From: Earliella scabrosa
Taxonomy: Eukaryota > Basidiomycota > Agaricomycetes > Polyporales > Polyporaceae
Reading direction: 5' to 3'
DNA length: 64,000 nucleotides
Assembly: GCA_022605405.1 (NCBI GenBank)
Contig: JABYQQ010000032.1
Coordinates: forward strand, 201,001-265,000
Part shown: in pieces, positions 32,178-43,900 of the stretch
Numbering within the stretch: the stretch's first letter is position 1
How the letters are laid out: each line of letters begins with the position of its first letter
Notes under the pieces: generated by a model
Told to the model about the DNA's origin: nothing
The model's database searches: none
What the model saw: only the letters and a program-made list of their open reading frames with translations
Translations under genes and position numbers: made by a program

Positions 32178-34331
32178 TTACTTCTTCAGCGAGCCGATGA
32201 CCGACTCCGGCGCGTACCGGGGGATGACCTTGGCGTCGTGGAGCATGTTGAACTCCTCAGTGGCGTCGCGACCAGCGTACAGAAGGATCGCCTTCTCGCC
32301 TCCGGGGTGGTCGGGCAGGAAGCCCGTCACGTCGAGGACCTTGCCGTCGATGATGACCCAGCAGTCGTCCTTCTTGTTGTGCTTCGCGACCTCCTCGGCG
32401 GAGTACGAGCTGCCGCCTGAGGGTGCAGACGACTCGGTCTTCTTTTGTTCTGATGGGGCGGCGGGTGCGGGCTACGGATGTGCATGAGCAAACGCAGCAC
32501 AAGAACACGTGAACAAGGAGCATACCTTCGAACTTGAGCTCTCAGCGCCAAGGTGACCCGCAACAGCACCGAGACGACCAGCAGCCTTCTCCGCGAGAGG
32601 GCCGATGGTCTGGAGGAGGTACGACGCAGCAGAGTCGCCGCTGACACGGCCGAAGACGACACAGCCAAGCAATGAGCTACCGCCGAGACGGTTCGCGCCG
32701 TGGACACCGCCCGCAACCTCGCCGGCAGCGAAGAGACCGGGGATGGGCTTGCTCGACTTGTCGAGCACGCGCGACTCGGCGTCGATCTCGAGACCGCCCA
32801 TGGTGTAGTGGAGGACAGGGGTCATCATCGCGACGTTGAAGTAGTCGTCCATCTTCCAGTCGCCGGGCGTGAAGAACTTCTTGCCGAAGGGGTCCTTCTT
32901 CGCCCGCGCAATTTCGTTGTACTCGTCGAAGGTCTTCTTGAGTACCTCGGGCGCGAGACCCATCTCCTTAGCGAGCGCCTCGCCACTCTCAAAGCGCTTC
33001 ATGAGTCCACGGCCAACGTAGTGCTTGCAGTGCCACTCAATATCCCTCGACGCGGGGCCGTTGAGGACGAGACGAATAGGGAACTGTGCGAGGCGAAGCA
33101 TCAATAACTGTATCTAGCAGCATTTGTCGTGGACATACCTTGCCGTTCTCCCACATCTTGCCAGTGACGTAGTCACGGTGCTGGAGCTCGTCAACGAAGC
33201 GCTTGCCAGTGTTGTCGAGGAGAAGACCGCCAACACCACGGAGAGCCTCCGCAGCCAAGAACTTGACCTTCGCATCGGGCTCGTTGGGGTCGACAAGACC
33301 AGTCGGGTGGACCTGAACCTTCTCGAGATCGACCGCGTTCGCACCGATGGAGAGCGCAAGCTTGTGCCCATCACCGGTGCAGTGCTCGCCGTTCGTGGTG
33401 GGGAGGTTCAACAACTCGGGGCGGTACTTCTTCAGGAGGGAGTCCTCCGTGAAGTCGGCAGCGTAGCCACCAGTCGCGAGGATGACGGGGCCGTACGCGG
33501 TCTCAGTCTTGCCGTTGTGCTGGTACTCGACACCGACGACGGCGCCGGACTCGTTCTTGATGAGCTTCGTGACGCGCGCCTTCTTCTTGATCTTGACGCG
33601 GTCGGGAATGCTCTCCGAAAGGTCCTCCAGACGCTCCATCTGGGCGTAGGTCATGACCATACCGGGGAACTGTGCGCCGCCGCGGTGTGTGCGGGGCTGA
33701 GAGTGACCGCCGAGACGAGCGACCTTGGAGAGGTCGAGGCCAAACTTGTCTTGCAGCCAGTTGACGGCGTCGCCGGAGCGGCCGGTCAGAACACGGATGA
33801 GGTCGTCGCGGGCGAGTTCGCGCGCCTGCGACAGGGGTCAGCAAGCAGGACGCGCACTGGGATCGCTGTTCGACTCACAGAACGCTTCGTGTCCTCGAAG
33901 AACAGCTTCGCGCTGTCGACGATGCCGACATCCTGCTGCGACTGGGTTCCGGCGCCGTTGATACCTGATGTTGCCTTTGTGGAGTTGCCCCCCATGAAGC
34001 TGCAGCGAGACAAACAGTCAGTATATGCGCTTGAATGGCACGGAGTCCAGACGCAGACGTGTGCGGTGCCTCCTGAAGCGTGCACGGTGTCTCCTATGTC
34101 GTAGTGGGGCAACTGCATGGTCCCCCCTCGTGCAGCAAAAAGCGTACGACGCCCCTATACCCATGCCAGCCCTCGGTCCACCCTTCATCCCTTTCGTGGA
34201 CACGACAGTGCAAACAAACGGGGTACTCACGGTTGCTTGTCGAGGAGCAGCACGCTCGCGCCACGCTCAAGGAGGGTGTGTGCGGCCGAGAGGCCAGCAA
34301 GACCACCACCAACGACGATAACCTGGGCCAT
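32178..34331 (-). CDS. fumarate reductase fused to C-terminal cytochrome b5 domain
   Basis: Five exons (34331-34231, 33999-33879, 33825-33139, 33083-32526, 32471-32178) give 586 aa. The N terminus is an FAD site ([20 protein letters not shown]), followed by [14 protein letters not shown], the flavocytochrome-c/fumarate-reductase block [26 protein letters not shown] and the substrate region PTGLVDP. FAD contacts also lie in [21 protein letters not shown] Pro/Ser linker of about 30 residues leads to a cytochrome b5 domain, about 510-586 ([20 protein letters not shown]). It holds the heme motif HPGG and a second His in NMLHDAK. Such soluble enzymes (Osm1/Frd1 type) reduce fumarate to succinate to reoxidise FADH2; the attached heme domain would feed electrons. 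There is no obvious targeting peptide. Intron 1 is 231 nt, the others 53-55 nt. A TATA box lies 84-89 bp upstream. Confidence 0.93.
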
Positions 34332-34414
34332 GACGATGATCGCGAGAGTAGTAAGTAGATGGAGGAGGGGCAAAGATGAGGAGACACGCCCCGCACTCGG
34401 GGACGACAGAAACT

Positions 34415-34420
34415 CTTATA
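34415..34420 (-). promoter_or_regulatory. TATA box of the fumarate-reductase gene
   Basis: TATAAG on the minus strand, 84-89 bp upstream of the ATG at 34331. Confidence 0.5.
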
Positions 34421-35535
34421 CGGGCGGGGGGCGGAGGGCCGGCCCATGTGAATTCGCCCGCTCTGACGCCACCCCCGGCGGCAAAACTTCCCAATCAGGC
34501 ACCGGGCGCACGGACCGGCCCTCGGGGACTGCTGCCGGCCCTCTCGTGGCCCCGGCCAATACAAATTGACCGGTATGTCAGGCATCCCCACATCGCCGAT
34601 CTGTAATAGTGCTCAAATCCCGTGCAAGGCGAGAAAGTCTGTTTGCCCCGCATGGACAGACCCCAAGTCTACCCCGCAACGTCTCCCCCACATCTCGAAA
34701 TCGAGTTGGGCAGTTTTTGCAAATTGCTTCGCTATGAAGTGCTAGGTAGTAGGCACGGCATGGATCGCTGCAGCTTGTATGATGGACTGCAACGCCGGGA
34801 GCGCAGCTTGTTGCGCATGCTCGCGCAAAATCATGAGAGTCTCGGGCCTTGATCAAGCTTCAAGGACCCTAGCCGAGGTCCAAAGAGTGAACGCGCGCGC
34901 GAACAAGCCCGTCGTCTTCGCTGGAGTTCACGACAGGCAATGGGTTCAGTCTGCCCGCACTACCGCCATGTCACAGCACGGTCACCATCATCTAATATGC
35001 AGTAAATACATCTGATGAACCCCTGTAGCGCATCGCGCAACATCTTGCTCGGTCAATCCGAAAACCCGCCGTCCAGACAGGTCTAGACAGACGGAAAAAC
35101 GCCATGTCCGAGCACCAGCATCGAAACCCGAGTTCAATGTTCCTCGTCCTCCCTTAACTCCGACCGCACGAGGATAGTGCGGGTGACAGCCGTCCTTCGG
35201 TACCTTCCGTCATGATGCTCAAGGAGGCAAGTCGCGCACCTCGATATGCACTGCTTTCTCGGGCCCGAATTGTGGTCTGTGTGTTATGGACGTCAGCACG
35301 CCGCGCCGCGGTCATCGAGCCCGCGGAGCGCGCAGACGTGCGCAACGGTGGCGGGGAGAGGATGGAGTGCCCGTGGTGACGATTGTTGCGTGTGTCGGAC
35401 GAGTTCGGATTTGGGCCCAGCGTGTTCAGTGGGACCACTGCGTGTCACCGCTGCATGAACACAGTCCATGCGTAAGACCAGGGAAGATATATACTGCGAG
35501 CACACCAACCTCAACGTAAAGGAGGGCGTCCGGCG

Positions 35536-35627
35536 GGAGATATCTAAATGGATGATCGGGACTAGGTCTTCTTTGCATAGACTTCGACTCGGCCCGGGAT
35601 GCATCGAGTTGGAGATATCAAAATGGA
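35536..35627. repeat. two copies of a 17-bp direct repeat
   Basis: GGAGATATCTAAATGGA (35536-35552) and GGAGATATCAAAATGGA (35611-35627) differ at one base and start 75 bp apart. They may be a short tandem duplication or paired protein-binding sites; each contains the palindrome GATATC. Chance cannot be excluded. Confidence 0.35.
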
Positions 35628-37051
35628 CCAATGTGAGTGCCACTTACCTTGGTGCCCGGAGTATAAATGAGCGGAACACGTATGCAGTAGATGGCACGAT
35701 ATGCACACAGCTGATCCCAAGTCTCCATGCTGGTAGCCGGTAGGGTCCCCAAGTCCCAGCATCGCCGATCATGCATCATGATGGGTGGTCGAAGGACGTG
35801 CATCGTTGGGAAGGCCTCGATCGCGGCGACTTGCGATGTGCGTCTCTGCTAAGTAGCCGATGGCGGGTGCATGACATGTTGTGCAATAGCGCAATGACAG
35901 ATTTCGGCTCGAAAGAACTGGTCAACGGCATGGGCGCAGAGCCTCTGAACAGATCATCATGCACTCCTACTACTAGTCCAGTGGTCCACGGGGCGCGCAC
36001 CGCCAATGCGTGTGCAGTATTGATCTAGGCATGAGGCGCTCCCGTAGAACGCAATCCAGCTGCCTGGTCGATAGTATCACTGGTTGCGCGTGCAAGTTCC
36101 GACCTCGGAGTGGGCGAGTTATTAGGACTCGTCCGACGAGATCGCACCCGGGTGCCCGTTCGCCCCGGTCGTCGATAGAGTGACGTCGACGAAGTGTAGC
36201 GTGAACGTCTTTGTCAGAGTGCATGCAACAGGGTAAGTGGTGCCAATCATTGATGCAGAGGAATACGAAATCATTCATGGATATCCGGAACCTGGCAGGG
36301 TTGACTTCGCCTAGTTGGAGACCAAAATTTATCAGAACTGGTGGCTAGATGATGTCAAAGCGTTACTTACTATGTGTGTTTTCTGCCCAGTGCGGCCCTT
36401 CCAACGGGCTGAGGGCTCAGGGGACCTGCGAGTCGCGACTGTGCTTTTGCTGGATGGTCAAGTTGCGGGAGGCGCCGTGACTGGGGGCACGCTCACATGA
36501 CCGTGAGAGAATGTGACGATCTGAGATTGGCGGTGCTCGCTCGGGTGCTTGAAGTTGAAAGCGAGGAGCAAGCCAGGATGTGGACATCGATCCGTGTCTC
36601 GACTGAGCATGTGTGGTATGCACTCTGTCGCGCTTGCAATCCTCCGATGCTCGCACTCGCAGGCTGACGTCTTGAGGTGGCGACCATCGCAGCGAGCTTC
36701 TTCTGCTGGTCTGGAACGGGGCGTTTGCCGGGTTCATGGGAAGCAAGGGCAGGAGCTGGGAGCACGCTCCGAGCTCGATCCCTGCCTCTTGTCCGCCGTC
36801 CCACGTCCGGACGAATGTTCTACGTCCAGCTCCTCTCCCCGCATGCGCTCTAACCCGGCCTCCCTCAGCTGCCTCCCGGTCTTCACCGTGCTCGCGACGT
36901 CACTCTCGGCTCCTTTCATCCGCCTACCTCGGCTCGCCTCCTCCTCTCTTATATCTCTCCGTCCGAGCTCACTCCCTTCCCTGTCGCCTCGCCCTCGTCC
37001 TCCTTCTCTCCTTCGTCTCTTGCCCCCCTCACGCTCTCTTCCCCGCTCGCA

Positions 37052-38039
37052 ATGCCCACCTTCACCTCCCGCCTCGCTACCGAACGCGCCTGGGTCGACC
37101 CATACGCCCTCCCAAAGTACATGGACGCGTCCGACGTCTCCGGAAACGCACCCCACGACGTCAAGCAGCTCACCCTCAACACCCTCGGTGCATATGGCGT
37201 CGGCAAGGAGGACTGTTTCGCGCATATAGTCGGCCGCCGCATACACATAACAGAGATGGACATCGACCAAAAGGGAGACAAGGCCGAAGTCACCGTCATC
37301 GCTGAGGTGCAGGCATCCCGGGAGATGCTCAACGGCGCTGGTACCGTCCACGGCGGCTGCCTCTGCTATCTCATCGACAAGTGCGTCCTTGTCCACCCCG
37401 ATCCGTGCATGTCAAAGTGTGCTCACCTCGGTGCTCCTCTCAGCTGCGCGTCCTTCCCACTCGTCGCCCTGGGCATCCTCCGCAACGTCAACGGTGTCGG
37501 CGTAACACAGTCCATGAACATCTTCTTCCATGCACCCGCATCCCTGTATGTCCTCGATCGCCGTTGCGCGTTCCCGGTCCTCCGCCGTTCGCTAACATAC
37601 CCGACCGTTCCCAGACAGACGATAATGCAGATCAAGAGCGTATCAGTGACGCTCGGCGGTCGCATCATGACTTCTCGCTGCGAGGTGCGTGCGGCGTCGC
37701 CTTCTTCTCCCGCCTCTCTCAATCTAGAGCGCTAGCGCTGACGCACGTACCTTCTTCCCCACCCGTTCTCACACGCGCACCCACATCCACTCGCCTGCCC
37801 TCGCGCTTCCGCTCGGTCCTGCGCACAAGCAGATCACAGACAAGCAATCTGGGCGCATGATCGCGTCCGCGCTGCTCGGCAAGATGCAGCCAGCCGGCGC
37901 GACGAAAGAGACGTCCGCGCCTTCCAAAACCTGCCAGGATTCCGAGTCCAGAAGTCCGCCTGCATCTGCTTCCCCGACGTACTCGCCTCCGCTGACGCCC
38001 GCCGTCCCGCTAAGCATGCAAGCGAAGGCGAAGCTGTAG
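37052..38039 (+). CDS. hot-dog fold acyl-CoA thioesterase (PaaI/ACOT13-like)
   Basis: Four exons (37052-37380, 37444-37545, 37615-37684, 37833-38039) give 235 aa. The hot-dog signature is NGAGTVHGGCLCYLID, continuing into NCASFPLVALG across intron 1. It is followed by VTQSMNIFFHAPASL, SVSVTLGGRIMTSRCE and ITDKQSGRMIASALLGKMQP, the regular strand order of the 4HBT/PaaI family. These small enzymes hydrolyse acyl-CoA or aryl-CoA thioesters; the substrate cannot be predicted here. The family usually ends at about 165-180 residues. This protein carries a further ~45-residue Ser/Pro-rich tail. Intron 3 is 148 nt. Its promoter is C/T-rich, which opens long meaningless frames on the other strand. Confidence 0.88.
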
Positions 38040-38857
38040 CGCCACGCCTGCCGCCGCGGTTCCATGGAGGCGAAACCTCTCTTCCTTTCGCGAAAGGATG
38101 GGGGTATACATGTTATCCGCACGCTCACGCCGACGACGTCCGTGCATGTCCCGCCAGGTTTTTGCCCTTGACTTATTTCGTGCGTTCTTGTATCGCTATG
38201 ATCGTCAGTACCTGTTGTGTTGTAGTCCTTAATGCTTTATGCTGTTCGTCGCTGTCGCCTGCGCGCGTGTACGATTACACTAATATACGCCGTTGATTAC
38301 TGTATTCCAGGCTGCCGTCGCCCTCTCTGCCCAGTGCCACTCGGTTATGCTATCGACGAGATGATGACGGGGGAGGGCATCGATAAACATGCATGCTGGA
38401 TGTCCCGGGATGCCGGAAGAGGCGCGACGGGAACGGACTGAGTGTGGCAGGTGAGTGTCTCTCCTGCGTGCGCGCGTGGGGCATGTGCGCAGACTGACTC
38501 GGACGCTTGCTTGGAATTGAACAGCACTCAGTGCTAGTACGGTGCGCAAGTCCTGTCGCATCTCGCGCTCGTACAAAGTTCCCGCTCAAACCCCCACTCA
38601 ACGCATGACGGCACGCTTCCCGGTCCAGTGGCAAAGTTTGATATTCATCCATCCCGAACGCGCAGGCTATCGCAGAACATCATCGAGCCACGAATTCCGA
38701 CTCTGTTGAACGTTAACGATGTCGATGATCGATGAAGCTGAGCTTCGGCACGCAGAAGGATTGACTTTGCATTGATTTTGACATGTTCCAACGTTCATGG
38801 TTCAATGATGCCGTCAGCCCATTAATTCTCTCCCGCATTCCCCGTCCCCCGTCCTCC

Positions 38858-38911
38858 GTCTTCTCTCTTCTCTCTCTTCTCCGTCTTCTCGCTCTTCTCG
38901 CTCTTCTCGCC
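38858..38911. repeat. C/T-rich microsatellite
   Basis: Runs of TCTTC, CTCTCTT and GCTCTTCTC repeat units. This is simple-sequence DNA that opens Leu/Ser-rich frames on the plus strand. Confidence 0.6.
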
Positions 38912-39267
38912 CACACACGCGCCTCCTGGGCCTCCCCGCTTCCCCACCCAAACGCGACACCTTCAGTCCTCAAATCATCCTCGGCGTTCCGGGCCCGCAC
39001 CTCCATCTCCGTCTTCGCCCCCCCTCTCCCTCAGGCCGAGCCCTTCCATGCGTCCAATGCCATGCCCTCCGCGCACGCGCTCGTCTGCGTTGGGCAGTAC
39101 GCCTTCCCTTCTGCACCGTGCCCATGTGGTCGGGGTCATGGGAGGCGAGATAAGCACTCTATTAAAGCGGGGCGCCGGGGGCGCAGATCCCGCCCAGAAG
39201 GGCACGGGAACGCGGGTACGTGGCTTCGAAGTCGCGATTTTGCACTTTGCGAGGTCGCCCAGATCCC

Positions 39268-39365
39268 TGGTCTCGTACCCAGACGTAGGAGTACAACAAT
39301 TCGCCCCGAGTACTCGCGGTGGGGGGGTGCGGATTGTTGTACTCTTACGTCTGGGTACGAGGCCA
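39268..39365. repeat. inverted repeat with 40-bp arms
   Basis: Left arm 39268-39307 and right arm 39326-39365 are reverse complements at 36 of 40 positions around an 18-bp spacer rich in G. Both arms contain the core TCGTACCCAGACGTA. The arms are too long and too well matched to be a chance hairpin. A small foldback element, a MITE remnant or a palindromic insertion are the candidates. Weaker matching may continue outward on both sides. Confidence 0.75.
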
Positions 39366-40016
39366 CAAATCCCAACACATGAGTACTAGGTACTTGCTCA
39401 TGGTTCATCATGATGTTGCAAGGCCAGACGGAGCGCCTGTGGGGCCCGGGCGTGCTGCACTCCAAAGTAACGGAGGTCGTGGTAAGTGTTCTGCGCTTGA
39501 ATTCGAACGCACGATGGATGCTCGGATTCGCGCTGACGATTTTTGATATGTCACGCGCAGAGGACGACGGGCATCGACCAGCCCCGTGTTGACCTGTCCG
39601 TGTGGCAGGGAAGACGAACTTTGTAACGCACAGGGCACGGCGCGACAGAATCTGGACATCATCATCGAGCGAAGAGATGTCGCCGGGATGACCGCGATGT
39701 TCCGTGTCTTGAACCAAGTAAGTCACCGTGACTGGGCGACTTGAAGAACGCCTGAGAACGCATGGACGGCGATCCGTGTCAATGGCGTCCCGCAAGGGCG
39801 CACTTCCCTTGAAAGAACTTCCCTGCGATGGCGAAGCGAAGCACACATGTCTGTGAGTGAGCGCGCGTTCTTTCGCTCGTCTGTTGGTTGCGTCATCCCG
39901 TCGTGCCGACGCGAAGAGAACTTCATGATCAAGGCGCAGCGATTGCATCTTGCTCGACCTACTCAATCGCGGGGCCCGTCGGGCCGCTGGGATGATGCAT
40001 CGAGACTCCTCAGGCC

Positions 40017-40529
40017 TCAATTCACGGCTATCCTCCGCTCAGCGTGGGACTCCCTATACCCGCTCAGAGTCCGGCGCAAGGACGAGACATTGAATATTGA
40101 ACCCCGGCCACTGCCCGCTCCCGACTCACTCCGCCAACGCCGACGAAGGGGAGGCATCGCATGCGGATCCGCCTCTATTTCTTCGCTGCGGCCATCTACA
40201 ATGTACATGGAACCGCCTGATGACGTCAGGCTCTCGTTGGGCTCTCGCAGGACCAACATTGGTGACCGGAACCCGATCCGGTAATCTACTCGCGGGGAGC
40301 GGCGGGCTCGGATCCCTGCATCGTCACGAGCGACGGCGAGCGCATCACCCGTGATTGCTACAGCCTCTCCAAAACTGAACATGGAGCCCCCCTCCGAGGG
40401 CGACGGACGGCTACGGTGGAACTCGACTGCGTTGGATGGCCGACGCGTCCGGGAGCTACCCCCGACGGGCAGGTTGTCACTTTGACCTCGAACATTCATG
40501 GGAGTCCCGAGGCGAGCAGGCCGGGTCAT
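40017..40529 (-). CDS. doubtful hypothetical ORF, Ser/Arg-rich
   Basis: A single 170-codon frame. The composition is Ser/Arg/Gly-rich and it contains two similar short stretches (SPSEGGSMFSFGEA and LTSSGGSMYIVDG). Such Ser-rich segments resemble the disordered cytosolic tails of mushroom membrane proteins. No membrane span, fold or upstream exon could be found, so it may be a decayed gene fragment or chance. It lies downstream of the peptide-synthetase gene on the same strand. Confidence 0.25.
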   Translation of the reverse strand: MTRPARLGTPMNVRGQSDNLPVGGSSRTRRPSNAVEFHRSRPSPSEGGSMFSFGEAVAITGDALAVARDDAGIRARRSPRVDYRIGFRSPMLVLREPNESLTSSGGSMYIVDGRSEEIEADPHAMPPLRRRWRSESGAGSGRGSIFNVSSLRRTLSGYRESHAERRIAVN

Positions 40530-40992
40530 ATCGCATCATGCGAGGGGTGCCACCGTCCGCCGTCATGCGCGTGATGCGTACTTGCATTCCTCGCAACCAC
40601 ATGATGGTCCGAAGGGAGGTAAACGGGCTTGCTTGTTCCCTGTTCAGGGATACTTGCTAGTCCGGTGCGGTCGGCCCACTCCAGTTTGTGGGCTGGCTCA
40701 AACAGGATTCGGATGGACAGAAATATTGCTCGACCTTTGTGCGTTCACATGCGACGACCAGTCAAGTTCTTCCACACCGCGTTTGCCGACTCGCGCCGTG
40801 ACTTTGGACGCCGAGCACACGACAAACCGCCGACTTGTGGTCATCCGGGGTATCGAGCAAGTTTCGAGTGCTATTCCATGGGTCGTGTAAAGCGAGGGCT
40901 CACGGAAAATAGATTACATTGCATTTGTAACAGTCTAACCACAACAGCAACAGAAGAGTGAGTATCATAGACCTACAGCCCACGGGGCGACA

Positions 40993-43900
40993 TCACGCCT
41001 CCACACTCGCAAGCCACCTCGCGACTTCTTCCGACGCCCGCGCACACAGCTTCCCATCCCGCATCAAGCTATAATGGTCCGCGCCCTCCACCGTCACCAC
41101 CTCCAGACCGGGCAGTGAAATCCTGCTCCAAAAGTTCGTCCCTTCCAGCCCCGTTTTCGAATTCACACCCGAGCTCACACCCACCCCGTTCAGTCCGGCA
41201 ATACCGCTGTCCACACTGCGCTCCGCAACAGGGCTCATGTACGGCAGCGACGGCACAGCAAAGCCCGCGCGCTCGATCTCCTCGACGCCCATCCCGATGC
41301 CCGCGCGGACGAGGAGGACAGGCACGCTCACCGGCAGGCACGCGTCGCGGAACTGGCCCACGATCCCGTCCATGTGCGCCTGGTGCGCGGCAGCGAACGC
41401 CTCCGCGGAGAGACGATCCCCGTCTCGCTCGTCGTCGTCTGCGTATTCGGGCGGAGAGGCGACGTGGCGCCAGCCGGAGGTGTTGAAGCTGTCGATGAGG
41501 ACGACGCCGCGGACGCGCTGCCCGGCTGCGATGCGGCGCGCGGCGAGCGAGAGCGCGATCGCGCCTCCGAAGCTCCACCCGCCCAGGAAGACGTCGTCGT
41601 CGGTGGGTAAGAGGGGTGCGTAGGCGGAGACGTAGCTCTCGAACGCGGGGAATTGTGCGCGGAGCTCGGCGAGCGAGGACGTTGGGTTCGAGATGGCGTG
41701 CACGGGGCGCGCGAGGGAGGTCATGTTCTTGTCTAGAGAGGTAGACAGTCAACAGGTCAGCAACGGTGATGTTAGATGGAGGGAGAAGAACCTACATTCG
41801 TTCCCGAGCCCCGCACCGTCGTGGACCATCCAGAGCGGCGTCGCGCCTTCGCCCTCGCCTTGTACTTGCCACACGAGGCCATTACCCAGCCCAGGCAAGC
41901 CGTTCTCCCCTATCTCAGGTGACGAGCTTCCCGCCGACGACCCAAAGTACGACGCGAGCTCCGCAACGGTCGGGCCAGCCGCGAACTCCTTCAGCGAGAT
42001 GACCATGCCCAGCGTCTTCAAGCCCGCGAGCATGCGCACCACCCCGATCGAGTCTCCGCCCAACGCGAAGAAGTCGTCATGCACCGACAAGCTGCCCTGC
42101 TCGCGCCCGAGGACGTCGCACCACACGCGCGCGACGGCCCGCTCGAGCGCGTTCTCCGGCGCGCGGGGCGCGTGCGTCTGCGTGAGCGCGGCGGAGCACG
42201 CCTCGACGGCGGCGGGGTCGAGCGCGCGGAAGAACGTGCGGAGCTGCTTCCGGTCGAACTTGCTGTTCGCGTTCTGTGGCATCGCGTCCAGCGCGAGCCA
42301 GACGGTCGGCACCGCGTACGCGGGCACGGCCTGGCGACACGCCTGCAGGATGTCCGCGAGCCACGCGCGCAGTCGCTCTGCGCTGTCTTCGCTGTCTTCG
42401 CTGGAAGAGGTAGAGGCGGTGGGGTCGAAGGAGAGCGCGAGGTGCGCTTCGCCTGTTGGTGCGAGCGCGTGGCTGATGAAGGCGACGAGGTGGGGCTGAC
42501 CGCGGAGTTCGAGCAGCTCGACGACGGCGAAGGTGTCCCCGGCGCCGGTGATCGCGTCCTCGACTTCGCCCGTGTCGATGCGGAGACCGCGGAGCTTGAC
42601 GAACGCGTCGTCCTGGCGTCCGAGGTACTCGATGAAGCCGTCGCTCGTCCACCGCGCGCGGTCGCCGGAGCGATACATCGTGAGCCCCGGCGCATAGGGA
42701 TCGGGGACGAACGCTGTCGCGGTGAGGTCCGGGCGGTTGAGATACCCGCGGCCGACTTGGTTACCTGAGAGGCAGAGCTCGCCGACGGCACCGACGGGAA
42801 GCAGATGGGACGTGTTCGCGGTGTCGACGATGTATGCGCGGGTGTCGCCGTATGGGCTTCCGATGACGCCTGCGGAGGCTTGAGTCGTTGCCGTGAATGT
42901 CATCCCGACACAGCTGACTGTCACTTCGGTGGGGCCGTAGCTGGAGGTGAATCGATCATCAGCTGCACATCCGTATGATGATTCGAAAAGAGCTTACTCG
43001 TCCATGAACGCCACCTTGCCTTTCCATCGGTCTACCAGCTGGCCAGGAAGCTTCTCACCGCCGACGAGAAGACTCTTCAGGTACGGGTGCTCGACGTCGT
43101 TGCGGATGAGTTGCGCGATGGCAGGGGTCAGAACAGTGTAGTCCACGCGAGTGGAGTTCAAGACTTCGGACAGGTCGGTGAGCACGTCGCTCATGTTGGC
43201 AAGAACGAGGGTTGCGCCCTTGGTGAGCGCCATGAAGATGTCGCCCAGGCCTTGGTCGAACGAGAATGGGCTGAAGTGTAGCAGTCGCTTCACGTCGTGG
43301 ATGGGATAGACGGTCGTTCCGCTGCAATGATTCGTCAGTATCGGATACTCTGGGAGAGAGTGAAGGACTCACTTCGCGACGTATCCCATGATGTTGCGAT
43401 GTTCAATCATGACACCCTTCGGCTCACCAGTCGAGCCACTAGTGAAGATGACATAGGCCAACGAGTGCGGCGTCTGCTCTTCGTTCACGCAACGCTCGGG
43501 GCACTGCCCCTCCGACAGCTCTTCGACAGTGACGAACGGAACAGGCAGTGCACGCGCGACGTCCGGCACGACCGCGTCGCACACCACGAACGGCGCATTG
43601 CACTGGCGCACACACGACAGGATCCGCGCCTGAGGCCAGGACACGTCGAGCGGGACGAACGAAGCGCCAGACTTCATGATCGCAACAATGGCGATCACGG
43701 CCTCGCTCTGGTCCAGGTCCTTGTTGAACAGAACAGGGATGGGGGTCTCGTGCGACACACCACGTGCCATCAGCCCGTGGGCGGTCTGATTTGCGAGGAA
43801 GTCGAGTTCGGCGTAAGTGAGCTTCGCGCCGCTCGTATGCTCGACGGCGACACGGTCTGGGTAGGAGAGGGCAGTCTTCTCGATGAGGCGATGAACGAGG

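Larger units (their letters stand above)
34332..37051. other. 2.7-kb gene-poor region
   Basis: Lies between the divergent fumarate-reductase and thioesterase starts. Long open frames on both strands at about 36.5-37.4 kb come from C/T-rich promoter and coding DNA of the thioesterase gene and have no domain. A pair of near-identical 17-mers occurs at 35536 and 35611. No gene is supported. Confidence 0.5.
38040..40016. other. gene-poor region with inverted repeat
   Basis: Holds the thioesterase 3' flank, a C/T microsatellite at 38858-38911 and an inverted repeat at 39268-39365. Open frames of about 200-290 codons on both strands around 38.8-40.0 kb run through these repeats and show no domain, so I do not call them genes. 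Confidence 0.5.

Noticed and set aside
36734..37396. Long minus-strand frames opposite the thioesterase promoter and first exon
   Set aside because: They mirror the C/T-rich promoter and the coding frame of the thioesterase gene; no domain.
38783..39382. Plus-strand frame beginning with a Leu-rich, signal-like stretch
   Set aside because: The hydrophobic part is translated C/T microsatellite, and the rest has no domain and enters the inverted repeat.
39136..40020. 294-codon minus-strand frame
   Set aside because: It runs straight through the inverted repeat, is Arg/Ser-rich and has no recognisable segment.
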